DNA of 32,126 nucleotides from Planctomycetaceae bacterium. GTDB lineage: Bacteria; Planctomycetota; Planctomycetia; Planctomycetales; Planctomycetaceae. The translations under genes were made by a program, and so were the position numbers. Location: contig OMIV01000355.1 in the NCBI GenBank assembly GCA_900299185.1, positions 1 to 32,126 of the forward strand, read 5' to 3'. This document shows positions 16,254-25,338 of the stretch, piece after piece. The notes below the pieces were generated by a model, which saw only the letters and a program-made list of their open reading frames with translations, ran no database searches and was not told the origin of the DNA. Position 1 is the first letter of the stretch. Each line of letters opens with the position of its first letter.

Positions 16254-17171
16254 ATGGCGATGCGACGACTGTTGATTGTGATGAATCCTCGCAGTGGAAC
16301 GCGGTGCGGACTGACGGTGATGGAGCAGGTCACTCCGACCTTTGCCGCTGCCGGGATTGAACTCGACGTCCGAGTGACAGAAGGGCCGGGGCACGCGCGG
16401 AGCATGATGCAGAGCGCTGATCTCTCGGGCTTTGATGGCCTATGTGTCGCCGGTGGTGACGGCACGGTGCATGAGGTTACGGACGGATTGATGCAACGCG
16501 GTGATCCGATCTCGGTTCCGTTGGGAATCATCCCGGCGGGGACGTGCAATACGCTCGCGCAACATCTTCAGTTCGACGATCCGCTCGAAGCCGCGCGGCA
16601 GATCGTCGCGGGCGAGACGTTGCCGATTGATGTGGTGCGCGTCCTTCTCAACGACGAAGTCATCTATTGCCTCGACATCGTCGGCTGGGGCGCGGTGTCC
16701 GACATCAATGCCACTGCCGAGCGACTGCGCTGGCTCGGCCCGTCGCGGTATGGAGTGGCGGCACTCTGGCAAATCCTGCGAGCCAAACGGCGGCGTGCGA
16801 CTCTCAGCCTCGACGGCCAAACCATCGACGATGAGTTCCTGTTCGTCATCGCCTGCAATCCGAAATACACCGGCTCGGGCATGAAGCTGGCACCTCATGC
16901 GGAGATCGGAGACGGGAAGCTCGACGTGATCGTCGTCCGCCGCGCCACGCGCTGGCAGATGCTGAAGCTGTTCTCGAAGGTCTTCGATGGATCTCACCTG
17001 AAGTTGAGTTGCGTCGAGTACCACCAGGTTCGGTCGTTCGCGCTCACGTCCCAGACCCGCGATGCCCTCGACCTTGATGGGGAAATGAAAGGGCACACTC
17101 CGCTGTCTGCGGAAGTGCTGCCCTCGGCGCTGCGGCTGTTTGCGAAGGCAACTTCATCAAGCTCCCGCTGA
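16254..17171 (+). CDS. Diacylglycerol/sphingosine-type lipid kinase
   Basis: 305 aa. The N-terminal nucleotide-binding domain has the phosphate loop NPRSG (11-15) and the diagnostic GGDGT (67-71). The next motif reads PAGTCNTLA (94-102), closer to the sphingosine kinase form GTxNxLA than to the GTxND of bacterial DgkB or YegS. The C-terminal domain shows LAPHAEIGDGKLDVIVV and ends with the usual DLDGE near 274. The enzyme should phosphorylate a lipid or long-chain alcohol hydroxyl with ATP at the inner membrane. It lies 39 bases after the amidohydrolase gene and 12 bases before the oxidase gene, so one transcript is likely. The third-codon ATG (16260) is an alternative start. Confidence 0.93.
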   Translation: MAMRRLLIVMNPRSGTRCGLTVMEQVTPTFAAAGIELDVRVTEGPGHARSMMQSADLSGFDGLCVAGGDGTVHEVTDGLMQRGDPISVPLGIIPAGTCNTLAQHLQFDDPLEAARQIVAGETLPIDVVRVLLNDEVIYCLDIVGWGAVSDINATAERLRWLGPSRYGVAALWQILRAKRRRATLSLDGQTIDDEFLFVIACNPKYTGSGMKLAPHAEIGDGKLDVIVVRRATRWQMLKLFSKVFDGSHLKLSCVEYHQVRSFALTSQTRDALDLDGEMKGHTPLSAEVLPSALRLFAKATSSSSR

Positions 17172-17183
17172 AGGAATCGAGCA

Positions 17184-18638
17184 ATGTCATCGACCCAACA
17201 CACCGTGCAGAACTTTGGCCGCGATGTGAGCTTCACTCCGCAGAAGTCGTATCAGCCGACCTCGGAAGCGGACGTGCTGCGGATTCTCGCTGAGCATCGC
17301 GGTTCGCGCATTCGAGTCATCGGGCGACTGCACTCCTACAGCGAGGCCGCGTGTTGCGAGGACGTCTTACTCGATCTGCGGCTGATGAACTCGGTCAAAG
17401 TCGAGCAGCGCGGCGATCGAGTCTGGGCCACGATCGGCGCGGGTTGTCAAGTGAAGCGCGTGTTGGCTGAGCTGGATCAACAAGGACTCACCCTGCCCGC
17501 AGTCGGCCTCATCACCGAGCAAGCGATTGTCGGAGCGATCTCGACCGGCACGCATGGCTCGGGCAAGCACAGTCTCTCGCACTACGTCGCTGAAGTTCGC
17601 ATCGCCACCTACGACGCCGAGACTGCCGAGCCAGTCATTCGAACGATCAATGCCGGGCCGGAGCTGCAAGCCGCGCGCTGCTCGTTGGGATGTCTGGGAG
17701 TCATCGTCTCCGTGAGCTTGTGGGTACGTCCGCAATACAACGTCGAAGAACATTTTCAGCGGTACGACACGCTCGCCGAAGTCATCGCAGCGGAAGAGCA
17801 ATTTTCGCTACAGCAGTTCTATGTGATTCCGTGGCGCTGGGATTACTGGGTCCAACATCGACGCGAAGTAGCCGCCCCTCGCAGTTGGCTAGAGTGGCTC
17901 TATCGAGCCTACTTCTTCATCTGCATGGAAGTCGGATTACATCTGGCGGTGATCTTCCTCTCGCAGTTCTGCCGACACCGCGCGGCGACTCATTTCTTCT
18001 TTCGTCGCGTCTTGCCGCTCACGGTCATTCGAGGTTGGAAAGCGGTCGGCAAGTCGCAGGACATGTTGGTGATGGAGCACGAACTGTTTCGTCACGTCGA
18101 GATTGAACTGTTCGTCAAACGCTCGAAGCTCGAAGACTCGCTGAACTTCGTGAGAGAACTCGTGAGCTACTTCGATGGCAACGACTTCGCGCTGTCAGCA
18201 GCGACGCGCGAACGATTGGGGCCACTCAATCTGCTGAAGCCGACGGACATCGGCGCGTACACGCACTGCTACCCAATCTGCATCCGCCGCATCCTGCCGG
18301 ACGACACCCTGATCTCGATGGCCAGCAGCGACCACGAAGACAGCTATTCGATCAGCTTCAACTGCTACGCGAGGCTGGCGGAGTTGCACGGCTTCAATCG
18401 CTTCTGCGAAGTGCTCACTCACTGCATGGCCCACTTGTTTGAGGCCCGTCCGCACTGGGGCAAGATCAGCCCGATGAATGCAGAGTTGGTGAAGTCGCTC
18501 TACCTGCATCTCGGGGACTTCCAGCGCATCACTGCCCAGTTCGACCCCAACGCCAACTTCCGCAATGACTGGGTATCGCGGTTGCTGTTTGCCGATTCGA
18601 ATGGAAGTACTCAAACAAAGCCTCGAAACCGGAATTGA
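17184..18638 (+). CDS. FAD-dependent oxidase, ALO/gulonolactone-oxidase type
   Basis: 484 aa. An N-terminal VAO-type FAD domain (about 18-185) includes IGRLHSYSE (46-54), where His50 occupies the place of the covalent FAD histidine, and TGTHGSG (121-127). The C-terminal half ends in ARPHWGKI (421-428), the signature of D-arabinono-1,4-lactone oxidase-like C-termini. Between them is a strongly hydrophobic segment (about 239-262, YRAYFFICMEVGLHL onward) that could anchor it to the membrane. The likely reaction is oxidation of a sugar lactone or polyol with oxygen or a carrier as acceptor. The start is supported by AAGGA, which overlaps the stop of the lipid kinase gene, so the two are probably co-translated. 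It is the last gene of the TetR-controlled block. Confidence 0.9.
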   Translation: MSSTQHTVQNFGRDVSFTPQKSYQPTSEADVLRILAEHRGSRIRVIGRLHSYSEAACCEDVLLDLRLMNSVKVEQRGDRVWATIGAGCQVKRVLAELDQQGLTLPAVGLITEQAIVGAISTGTHGSGKHSLSHYVAEVRIATYDAETAEPVIRTINAGPELQAARCSLGCLGVIVSVSLWVRPQYNVEEHFQRYDTLAEVIAAEEQFSLQQFYVIPWRWDYWVQHRREVAAPRSWLEWLYRAYFFICMEVGLHLAVIFLSQFCRHRAATHFFFRRVLPLTVIRGWKAVGKSQDMLVMEHELFRHVEIELFVKRSKLEDSLNFVRELVSYFDGNDFALSAATRERLGPLNLLKPTDIGAYTHCYPICIRRILPDDTLISMASSDHEDSYSISFNCYARLAELHGFNRFCEVLTHCMAHLFEARPHWGKISPMNAELVKSLYLHLGDFQRITAQFDPNANFRNDWVSRLLFADSNGSTQTKPRNRN

Positions 18639-18691
18639 GCAAATGCGAGCCGTTTCATGCCATTCCCCTTTGGCTTGGCTTGACGCAAGGA

Positions 18692-19852
18692 CTAACGCGC
18701 GACTGGCTCCAGTTGGATGTCGTCCAATGAGACTTCACCGGCTGCGGCGGGTTGCAGAACGAAGCCGAGATATCGGATTCCCTCAGGCACAACGAGTTCG
18801 GTCTCGAAACGAGACCAATCGGCTACTGCGGCGACAGCGATCGGCTTCTGTTCGGCCTTCGAATAGCCGTCGTCCAAACTGCGGATGTGTCGCACGACAA
18901 CGCGCCAACCTCCGGTCGAGCGATGTCGGCACGAAAAGCGATAGGCCGCTCCCGGCTCGACGACGATTGGCACATACGGCGAGAGATTCGCGGCGCTTGG
19001 CGCGTCCTTGCGTTTGAGCGTGACGAAGACCTTTCCTTCCGGAGCACCCTCGCGACGCCATGACGTCACACCGCCGTTGTTCGCGCTGAGTTCCCAATGA
19101 CTCTTCTCCGGTCCTGCATCCGTCAGGACTTCAAACCCCGGATTCGGGATGAGATTCCCTGACTCATTTCTCAGCCAGCCGATCGAGTTCGCCAGCAGGC
19201 GATCGGTATCAAGTTCGTCGCCGCGTTTCGCTGTCGGCTTACTGTTGCCGAGCGATTGGAATTCGTTGCCTCCTTGCGGATCGGGACCGATCAACAGCGC
19301 GATACCTTTGCCGAAGCGTTGATAGGCCATCAATGAAAAGGGACCACCGGCCGCGAGAACCGAATGAGCCTGCGGCCCGAGTCGCATCAGCGGTCCGTCT
19401 GTCGCTCGCAAGAGATTCGGAACGCCATAGGTCCAGTTCTCTTTGGGAGACGCGACGGGATAGCCGAACGTCAGTCGGTGATAGCCATCGAACTTCGACA
19501 TGAAGGTCGTCGTGCCCGTCGGGTAGTAGCCGCTCGCGTCGAACAGCTTTTGTTGGAGCATCCATTTCGCTCCGCCCCCGACAGCGAGCACTCGCCCGCC
19601 GCTCCTCAAGTGCTGATCAAGCCGCTTGCCGCTCATCGCATCGAGCGGCAGATCTTTTCCCGCCAGCACAACGATGCGATGCCGCGACAACACATCGGCA
19701 TCGAGTTTGTCCGAGCGCTGAGACGGCACGTCGATCCGCTTGAGTGCGTCGTGCATGAAGCTGATGTCGGTGCTGTCGAGCACCACAACATTAGGCTCAG
19801 CACCATGTAACAGACTTCCCCCGAGTAAAAGCACTAACGCGGCCCACCTCAT
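18692..19852 (-). CDS. Secreted ThuA/amidotransferase-like protein with C-terminal jelly-roll domain
   Basis: 386 aa from the ATG at 19852. That start overlaps the stop of the upstream gene as ATGA and has GGAGG about six bases before it; it also begins directly with a signal peptide (MRWAALVLLLGGSLLHGA). The open frame extends upstream only as an overlap. Residues about 20-215 have an alternating strand/helix pattern with GGRVLAVGGGAKWML and FGKGIALLIGPDPQGG, as in class I amidotransferase/ThuA-like folds, but no clear catalytic Cys is seen. The C-terminal part (about 225-380, NLIPNPGFEV to EVSLDDIQLEPV) looks like a CBM4/9 carbohydrate-binding jelly roll. Function unknown; binding of carbohydrate is inferred. 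It is convergent with the FAD oxidase gene. Confidence 0.82.
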   Translation of the reverse strand: MRWAALVLLLGGSLLHGAEPNVVVLDSTDISFMHDALKRIDVPSQRSDKLDADVLSRHRIVVLAGKDLPLDAMSGKRLDQHLRSGGRVLAVGGGAKWMLQQKLFDASGYYPTGTTTFMSKFDGYHRLTFGYPVASPKENWTYGVPNLLRATDGPLMRLGPQAHSVLAAGGPFSLMAYQRFGKGIALLIGPDPQGGNEFQSLGNSKPTAKRGDELDTDRLLANSIGWLRNESGNLIPNPGFEVLTDAGPEKSHWELSANNGGVTSWRREGAPEGKVFVTLKRKDAPSAANLSPYVPIVVEPGAAYRFSCRHRSTGGWRVVVRHIRSLDDGYSKAEQKPIAVAAVADWSRFETELVVPEGIRYLGFVLQPAAAGEVSLDDIQLEPVAR

Positions 19853-21810
19853 GGAGTGCCCTCCAGAATCCAGCGAGTGACCTCGATGCAGAGTCGATCC
19901 GTCGGCGAGTACGAGTTGTCGCCTTCCGGGTGAGGACTCGAGACCACGACTCGTCCCAGTCCGTACCGTGAGGCCATCACAGCGGCGCAGATGTTTTGGT
20001 TGTCGTACCAACCAATCACGTCGCAGCCCGGTCGCGGGATCATGAAGTCGCCGTTCTGACGATTGATGATGATCTGCGGCGGCAGGCCAATCGCGGCAGG
20101 ATGCTGTTCGGTCATTTGCACCTGATGCGGGCCGTTGCCGCGCAGGTAGTAAAAATCACCCGGCACGAAGCGATGTCCGTTCGGATGCCCGGTCGCGAAG
20201 AGTTGCCCCGCACAGATGCCGAACAATCCGCCGCCGTAACGCAAGTAGCGTCGCGTCTGCTCAAGGCCGAATGGCGAGCACTGAATGAGATGATCTCCGG
20301 CTCCCGGATAGCCGAGCAGCGAGTACCGCGCAGCGAGCCCTTCACTGCCTTTCTCATACGGAGTGAGGAACGGCATCACATCCCAGTCGAGCCCCGCCCG
20401 TTCCAGTCGATGCGGCCAATAGAACCAGCCGCCATGTAACGAAAGTGCCACTCGTCGCGACGTCGGTTTCTTCACAGGAGCATTCGGCAACTGAGTGCGA
20501 GCGATATCGCAAAGTGCTTCCGGCCGCGCTCGATTATTGAGTGTACTCGCGTACTTAACAGCTTCAGCAACGCGGCCTGCTTTCGCGAGTCGAATCGCAA
20601 CGAAGCGTTTCGCGTAGTCATTCTCCAACGGAGCGGCTGCGACTTCCTTCAACGCCGCGTCCGCATCTCCGGCTTCGATGAGTAGCGGCACGAGCACATC
20701 TCGCAGCGCCGCATCCGGCTTGCCTTGCAGAGCCTCGTTCAAAGTCCGACTCGCGAGCGCCAACTGTCGGCAATCGAGAGCTGCTTCAATGACCTGCGGC
20801 AGAATAGCTCGTCGATCGTCGAGTGCGTCGATCTGCAACGCGTCTCGGCATGCGATCGAGAGTTGCGTTTCAACGGTCGCGCTGTCACCGAGTCGCTGTG
20901 CCACAAGAGCAATCTGACTCCGCGCGACGCAACGCCAACCGGAGTCCTTGATGTGGCTCAACTGATCGACCGCAGCAGCCAGCAACGGCCGCGCGGCGTC
21001 AGTTTTCAAGAACTTCGCGGCATCGCAGAGGGCTCGGACTCGCGGCCATCCGCGCGGCACATGCTCGCTCACGGAAAGTGCCTGCTCGCCGAGCTGCTGC
21101 TTCCCACAACTCATTGCGAGCACTTCCGCCAACGCCGGTCGATCATTCGCAGAGCAATCGTTGAGCACCGTCATCAGCTTCGAGAACGACCCTGCGTCCA
21201 CAGTCGGCGCGAGCGTCAGAAGCTTCGCTGCCGGATGCTTGATCGATTGAGCGATGCGCAACTGAGCGACGCGCGTTGCGGACTCAGCATCGCCGTTTGC
21301 TGACACAGCGAATTGCTGAGCTGCGACTCGCAGAGCAAAGTCGCGTTGATCGTTGTCTTTGATCTTCGTTGCAGCAGCGATCAATGAGTCGATGCGAGCC
21401 TCGAACGACTTCAGGTTCTCGCTGATCATCAACCGACTCTCGACGCGGGCCCGCGCGAGCACCGTCATGTGCGGATCGACTGCTTGCCCTGCGATCTTTT
21501 GAGCCTCTTCCCAGTCATCCTTCGCAAGCAGTGACAGTGCACGCTCGCCAGCCAGCGCCGACTTCCAAACGGGATCGGGAATGAGTTCCTCGCACGCGCG
21601 TCCGAGTTCCGGCCGTTCGATGCGATAGGCGATCCGACCGAGCGCACACAACAGCGAGCTGCCCATTCGCAGATCAATCTTCCGCCCCGGCTTCTTCGCG
21701 ATGTTGAGGGCTCGACGAATCGTTCGCTCGGCGGACAGAGCGTTCGATGCTTCAACGGCATCGCGAGCAAAGACGAAGCACGCGAGTAAGTCGTAATCGC
21801 GCTGATTCAA
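19849..21810 (-). CDS. C-terminal part of an amber-interrupted helical-repeat/BPL_N amidotransferase gene
   Basis: The track-style start is a TTG with no ribosome binding site, and the open frame really continues up to an amber codon at 21883-21885. Counted from the TTG it is 653 aa: about 440 residues of alpha-helical, TPR-like solenoid, then a class I glutamine-amidotransferase-like domain of the BPL_N kind (from about 450) with the nucleophile elbow GLFGICAGQLF (Cys533) and SPHPEG (His627, Glu629), a complete Cys-His-Glu triad. The enzyme's substrate is unknown. The gene overlaps the next one as ATGA, so they are co-translated. Together with 21883-22182 it forms one reading frame of 777 codons broken only by the TAG. 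Confidence 0.85.
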   Translation of the reverse strand: MNQRDYDLLACFVFARDAVEASNALSAERTIRRALNIAKKPGRKIDLRMGSSLLCALGRIAYRIERPELGRACEELIPDPVWKSALAGERALSLLAKDDWEEAQKIAGQAVDPHMTVLARARVESRLMISENLKSFEARIDSLIAAATKIKDNDQRDFALRVAAQQFAVSANGDAESATRVAQLRIAQSIKHPAAKLLTLAPTVDAGSFSKLMTVLNDCSANDRPALAEVLAMSCGKQQLGEQALSVSEHVPRGWPRVRALCDAAKFLKTDAARPLLAAAVDQLSHIKDSGWRCVARSQIALVAQRLGDSATVETQLSIACRDALQIDALDDRRAILPQVIEAALDCRQLALASRTLNEALQGKPDAALRDVLVPLLIEAGDADAALKEVAAAPLENDYAKRFVAIRLAKAGRVAEAVKYASTLNNRARPEALCDIARTQLPNAPVKKPTSRRVALSLHGGWFYWPHRLERAGLDWDVMPFLTPYEKGSEGLAARYSLLGYPGAGDHLIQCSPFGLEQTRRYLRYGGGLFGICAGQLFATGHPNGHRFVPGDFYYLRGNGPHQVQMTEQHPAAIGLPPQIIINRQNGDFMIPRPGCDVIGWYDNQNICAAVMASRYGLGRVVVSSPHPEGDNSYSPTDRLCIEVTRWILEGTP

Positions 21811-21882
21811 TTCGGCTGCGAGTGCTTCTGCTCGATCATTCTCCCCGAGCAGCCAGAACTCGCGCGCGAGTTCGACCTTCGT

Positions 21883-22182
21883 CTAATCGCGGTTGTCGGC
21901 ATTCGAATCCTTAGCGACGAGTCTCGCACATTCTTCAAGAGCCTCCCTCGCTTCGGCCTTCATCCCGGCCATACGAAACGTCGCTCCGAGCCTCATCGCA
22001 GCGGTCGTCCGAGTGTCCCCCGAATCCGACCGCTGCTTGGCCAGCGTCAACGACTCATTCAACAGCTCCGCGACGGTCTTCGTTTGCGCACTCACGTTTA
22101 GCGTGTCGACTGCGATAAGCCAAATCAAGAGCCCTAACCACGAGGCCGACTTCTTGAATGCAGAAGAAATTCGACGATTCAT
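21883..22182 (-). CDS. N-terminal part of the same gene: signal peptide and first helical repeats
   Basis: 99 aa ending at TAG (21883-21885). The ATG at 22182 has GGAG six bases upstream. Residues 1-32 are a signal peptide (KKSASWLGLLIWLIAV..., cut near VSA/QT); the rest is the beginning of a helical repeat (MRLGATFRMAGMKAEAREAL). After the TAG the same frame goes on without gap as TKVELAREFWLLGENDRAEALAAEL into the C-terminal part, keeping the repeat pattern. A single C-to-T change of CAG would create this TAG. As it stands, only a short exported peptide would be made unless the stop is read through. Confidence 0.8.
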   Translation of the reverse strand: MNRRISSAFKKSASWLGLLIWLIAVDTLNVSAQTKTVAELLNESLTLAKQRSDSGDTRTTAAMRLGATFRMAGMKAEAREALEECARLVAKDSNADNRD

Positions 22183-22257
22183 AGTTCACTCCAAATCCAT
22201 CGTTTGAGTCTTTCGACCATTCATTTGGATCATGGATTGCGAAGCCGTCATCCGCAG

Positions 22258-24873
22258 TCACATCTTCGGTTTCTCAACCGTCAGCTTGCGACGAAAGATT
22301 TTCGTGCCGTTCGCGACATAGAGCGTACTGTGATCGGCTCCGGCGAGGATGCACGTTGTTAGCGGCTGATCTTTGTCGGGCTTCGGAAGCACGCCGCAGG
22401 GACGGCCTGTTGGGTCGAAGACTTGCACGCCGAGGTCGCTCGTCACGTAGAAGCGACCGACTTTGTCGACGGCCATGCCGTCTCCCTTTGAGGACGCGAC
22501 GTAGGGCGGTGGCTCGTTGAATTTGAACTCGCCTTTCGGGTCGATCGCGAGACGCATCGGCATCGTCGGCATCTTGGCGTCGAGCACTCCGCCGGCATTG
22601 ACTCGGAAGGTCCATGTATGAGTTCCGCCATAGTCCGACACCGCCAGGGTGCCGCCGTCGGGTGAGGTCGCGATGCCGTTTGGCTTGCTGATGCCGTTGT
22701 CGGGAGTGCTCTTGTCGGCAACGACTACCTCGCGGGTCTTCGGGTCGATACGCGTGACTTGAGACGCTCCGGTTTCCGTGATGAGGATGAAGCCGTCGGT
22801 CGTCACGGCGATATCGTTCGGCTTCACGCCTTCAGCAACGACCTTCACTTCTCTGGTCTCGGGATTGATCGAGATCACGCGGCTCTTCGCTCCCTGACAG
22901 CCATAGAGCAGCGTGCCTTCCGGATTGAATTCGAGCCCGCTCACAGACTCCTTCGCGATTTCTTTCTTCGTGCCGTCAACTCCGATGCGGACGATCGACG
23001 GAGCCTTCATATCGCAGAAGTAAACGTTGCCCGCTTTGTCCGCGCAGAGTGCATCCGCGAAGCCGAGTCCTTCCGCGACCGGCTGCCATGACTCGCCACG
23101 AATCAAGAGGTTGAGCAGCGTCAGATCGCCGCCGAGATCACCGCGCGTGTCGAGCACCGGACTGACGACCTCTTTGCGCCACAGCCACTTCATCGCTTCG
23201 GGGAACAGCTTGCCGCCGAAGTCGGCGTTGTGCGCGTAGCCTTCGGCCCAATCGAAGTGGACGTCGTAGCCCGCGTACTTCAGCGCCGAGTGCATTAACT
23301 GATTGGACCACGGCCAGCTTCCGAACGCGTTGTCTACATCGCCGCTCGTGTCGGCCATGTAGACGCGGATCGGCTTCGGTTCGGTCTTCCTCACCAGCGA
23401 CGGATAGACGTTGCCGCCGCGCAGATTCGTGAAGCTCCCGACGCTCGAATAGACCTTGCGGAAGAAGTCGGTCCGTTCCCATGCGGCGGTGAAAGCGCAG
23501 ATCGCGCCGGAACTCGAACCGCCAATCGCGTGCATCTCGGGATCGTCCGAGATGGAGTATTTCTTACGCACCTCGGGAATGATCTCTTCAATCAAGAACC
23601 GGGCGTAGCGGTCGCCGAGGCTGTCGTACTCGAGGCTGCGGTTCGAGTGCTTGCCTTGCTGACGCGGCTTGTCTTTCTCGTGACCGGGATTGATGAAGAC
23701 GGCGATCGTCCGCGGCATGTCTCCGCGAGCGATCAAGTTGTCGAAAACCGTCGTTACGCGCCAGCGGCCATTCGGGTTCTTCATCCCTTCGCCGTCTTGA
23801 AAGACCATCAACGCGGCGGGCTTGTCCTTGCTGTATTGAGCGGGCACGTAGATCGACCAATCGCGCGTCGTGTTGGCGAAGACTTTTGATTCGAAGACTG
23901 GCTGTTGCTCGACGGTTCCCTTCGGCACGCCGTCCTTCGCGACGGCATCGGGATGAGGCTCCCAAGCCGGCTTCGTCTCGACGATCGGCATGTTCGAACT
24001 CTGAGCGTTGTCGTCCCACAACCACTTCAGCGCTTCAGGCAAGAGGTCGCCGCCGAACTTGCCGCTGTGGCCGCCGTCGGTCATTTCGAGCTTGTACTTG
24101 TAGCCCGCGAACTGCAGCGCTTGAGCGAGATCCTGATTCCCCAGCGGCCAGTTGCCGTGCAGGTTGTTGAGATCCTCGCGGCCATCTTGCAGATAAACCT
24201 TGATGGCCTTCGGCTTGTCCTTCGACTTGCGAACGAGCCCCGGATAAGCCCAGCCGCCGCGAATGTTGGTGAAGCTGCCGATGTGACTCAGCACTTTTCC
24301 AAATTGCTCCGGCTTCTCCCAAGCAAGAGTGAAGGCGCAGATGCCGCTGGAAGAAATCCCACAGACCGCGCGCCTCGCCGGGTCGCTTGAAACATTCAGT
24401 CCCTTGAGCGCGACAGGTAAGAATTCATCCACCGTAAAACTGCCATAGCGGTCGCCCATCGAGTCGTACTCAAACGACCGATTGCTGCGGTCCTTCGCCC
24501 CCTTCATCGTCGCCGAGACGTTGCCCGGATTGACGAACACGGCAATCGTGACGGGCATCTTCTTCTGATGAATGAGGTTGTCGAAGACGGTCGGAACTCG
24601 GAAGCCGCCCTTCGTATTCTCGTACCCGCCACCATCCATGAAGACCATGAGCGCCGCCGGTTCCTCAGCCTTGTATTGAGCCGGAACATAGACGCTGTAG
24701 CCGCGCTTCGTGCCGGGATAAATCTTGCTCTCGGTGAATTGCCCCGAGGTGACTTTCCCCTGCGGCACACCGGGCTGCACGACTCGATCGGGATGATCCT
24801 GAGCGACCACCTGAAGGCCGAGTCCGGGTATGGACAGACACAATAAAAGCAAACCATGTTTAAGCGACTTCAT
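22258..24873 (-). CDS. Secreted fusion: two esterase domains plus SMP-30/gluconolactonase-like propeller
   Basis: 871 aa from the ATG at 24873, which has GGAG seven bases upstream; in-frame GTG and TTG codons just before it are less well placed. A signal peptide (1-25) precedes two homologous alpha/beta-hydrolase domains of the esterase D/Fes type (about 30-290 and 305-570). They share VPAQY, ALMVF.DG, FDNLI, TIAVF.NPG, EYDS.GDRY and GSFTN.RGG. The nucleophile elbow is GISSSG in the first (172-177, lacking the first Gly of GxSxG) and GGSSSG in the second; the likely catalytic His are 269 and 548. The last 280 residues form a beta-propeller with SMP-30-like repeats (KPNDIAVTTDGFILITETG, SKPNGIATSPDGGTLAVSDYGG). 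Likely an extracellular carbohydrate-ester hydrolase; the substrate is unknown. Confidence 0.9.
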   Translation of the reverse strand: MKSLKHGLLLLCLSIPGLGLQVVAQDHPDRVVQPGVPQGKVTSGQFTESKIYPGTKRGYSVYVPAQYKAEEPAALMVFMDGGGYENTKGGFRVPTVFDNLIHQKKMPVTIAVFVNPGNVSATMKGAKDRSNRSFEYDSMGDRYGSFTVDEFLPVALKGLNVSSDPARRAVCGISSSGICAFTLAWEKPEQFGKVLSHIGSFTNIRGGWAYPGLVRKSKDKPKAIKVYLQDGREDLNNLHGNWPLGNQDLAQALQFAGYKYKLEMTDGGHSGKFGGDLLPEALKWLWDDNAQSSNMPIVETKPAWEPHPDAVAKDGVPKGTVEQQPVFESKVFANTTRDWSIYVPAQYSKDKPAALMVFQDGEGMKNPNGRWRVTTVFDNLIARGDMPRTIAVFINPGHEKDKPRQQGKHSNRSLEYDSLGDRYARFLIEEIIPEVRKKYSISDDPEMHAIGGSSSGAICAFTAAWERTDFFRKVYSSVGSFTNLRGGNVYPSLVRKTEPKPIRVYMADTSGDVDNAFGSWPWSNQLMHSALKYAGYDVHFDWAEGYAHNADFGGKLFPEAMKWLWRKEVVSPVLDTRGDLGGDLTLLNLLIRGESWQPVAEGLGFADALCADKAGNVYFCDMKAPSIVRIGVDGTKKEIAKESVSGLEFNPEGTLLYGCQGAKSRVISINPETREVKVVAEGVKPNDIAVTTDGFILITETGASQVTRIDPKTREVVVADKSTPDNGISKPNGIATSPDGGTLAVSDYGGTHTWTFRVNAGGVLDAKMPTMPMRLAIDPKGEFKFNEPPPYVASSKGDGMAVDKVGRFYVTSDLGVQVFDPTGRPCGVLPKPDKDQPLTTCILAGADHSTLYVANGTKIFRRKLTVEKPKM

Positions 24874-25338
24874 CACCAATCTCCGAGCTTTCTAGCGAGC
24901 GTTGCACGCGATTGTTTCGATGACCGACCAGCAGAGCACTCACAACCGAACTGCTGTGGCTGGAGTCTGATTGCTGGTCGCAACAATTTCACGTGGACGA
25001 TGACTTGAAACGATCGTCTGAAAGCAGGACATGCCCTCGATTGCTGGTCCAGAATGGACTATTCGAAGACACGTCGACTTGCTCGCGCATTCGTTCGCGA
25101 GGAGCACAGTGGCTGAGATTGTAAGCTCGTCAGAGCAGCTTTCGGCATCGCCGCTAACTAGCTCGATCCGTGACATCGCGTAAGCAAGTCACTGAGGGAC
25201 GCAATGAAGTTCGAAGAGAGCACACGAGGCTGATCGCTATCTTCGTCACGAGACAATTCCGTAAACGGTTGGCGCGACGAAAGACGCCCCAGGTTGAACA
25301 GTTGCATGAATCATCTGCGAGTCCATCGCTGATTCGCA
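24874..25338. other. Intergenic region between hisH and the esterase gene
   Basis: No gene is supported on either strand. It should hold the promoter of the minus-strand esterase gene. A small inverted repeat (CTCGCG at 25082-25087 with CGCGAG at 25096-25101) is visible but is too short to interpret. I saw no terminator behind hisH. Confidence 0.6.

Noticed and set aside
25082-25101. Small inverted repeat CTCGCG/CGCGAG in the gap before the esterase gene
   Set aside because: Six-base arms with an 8-base loop are expected by chance in GC-rich DNA.
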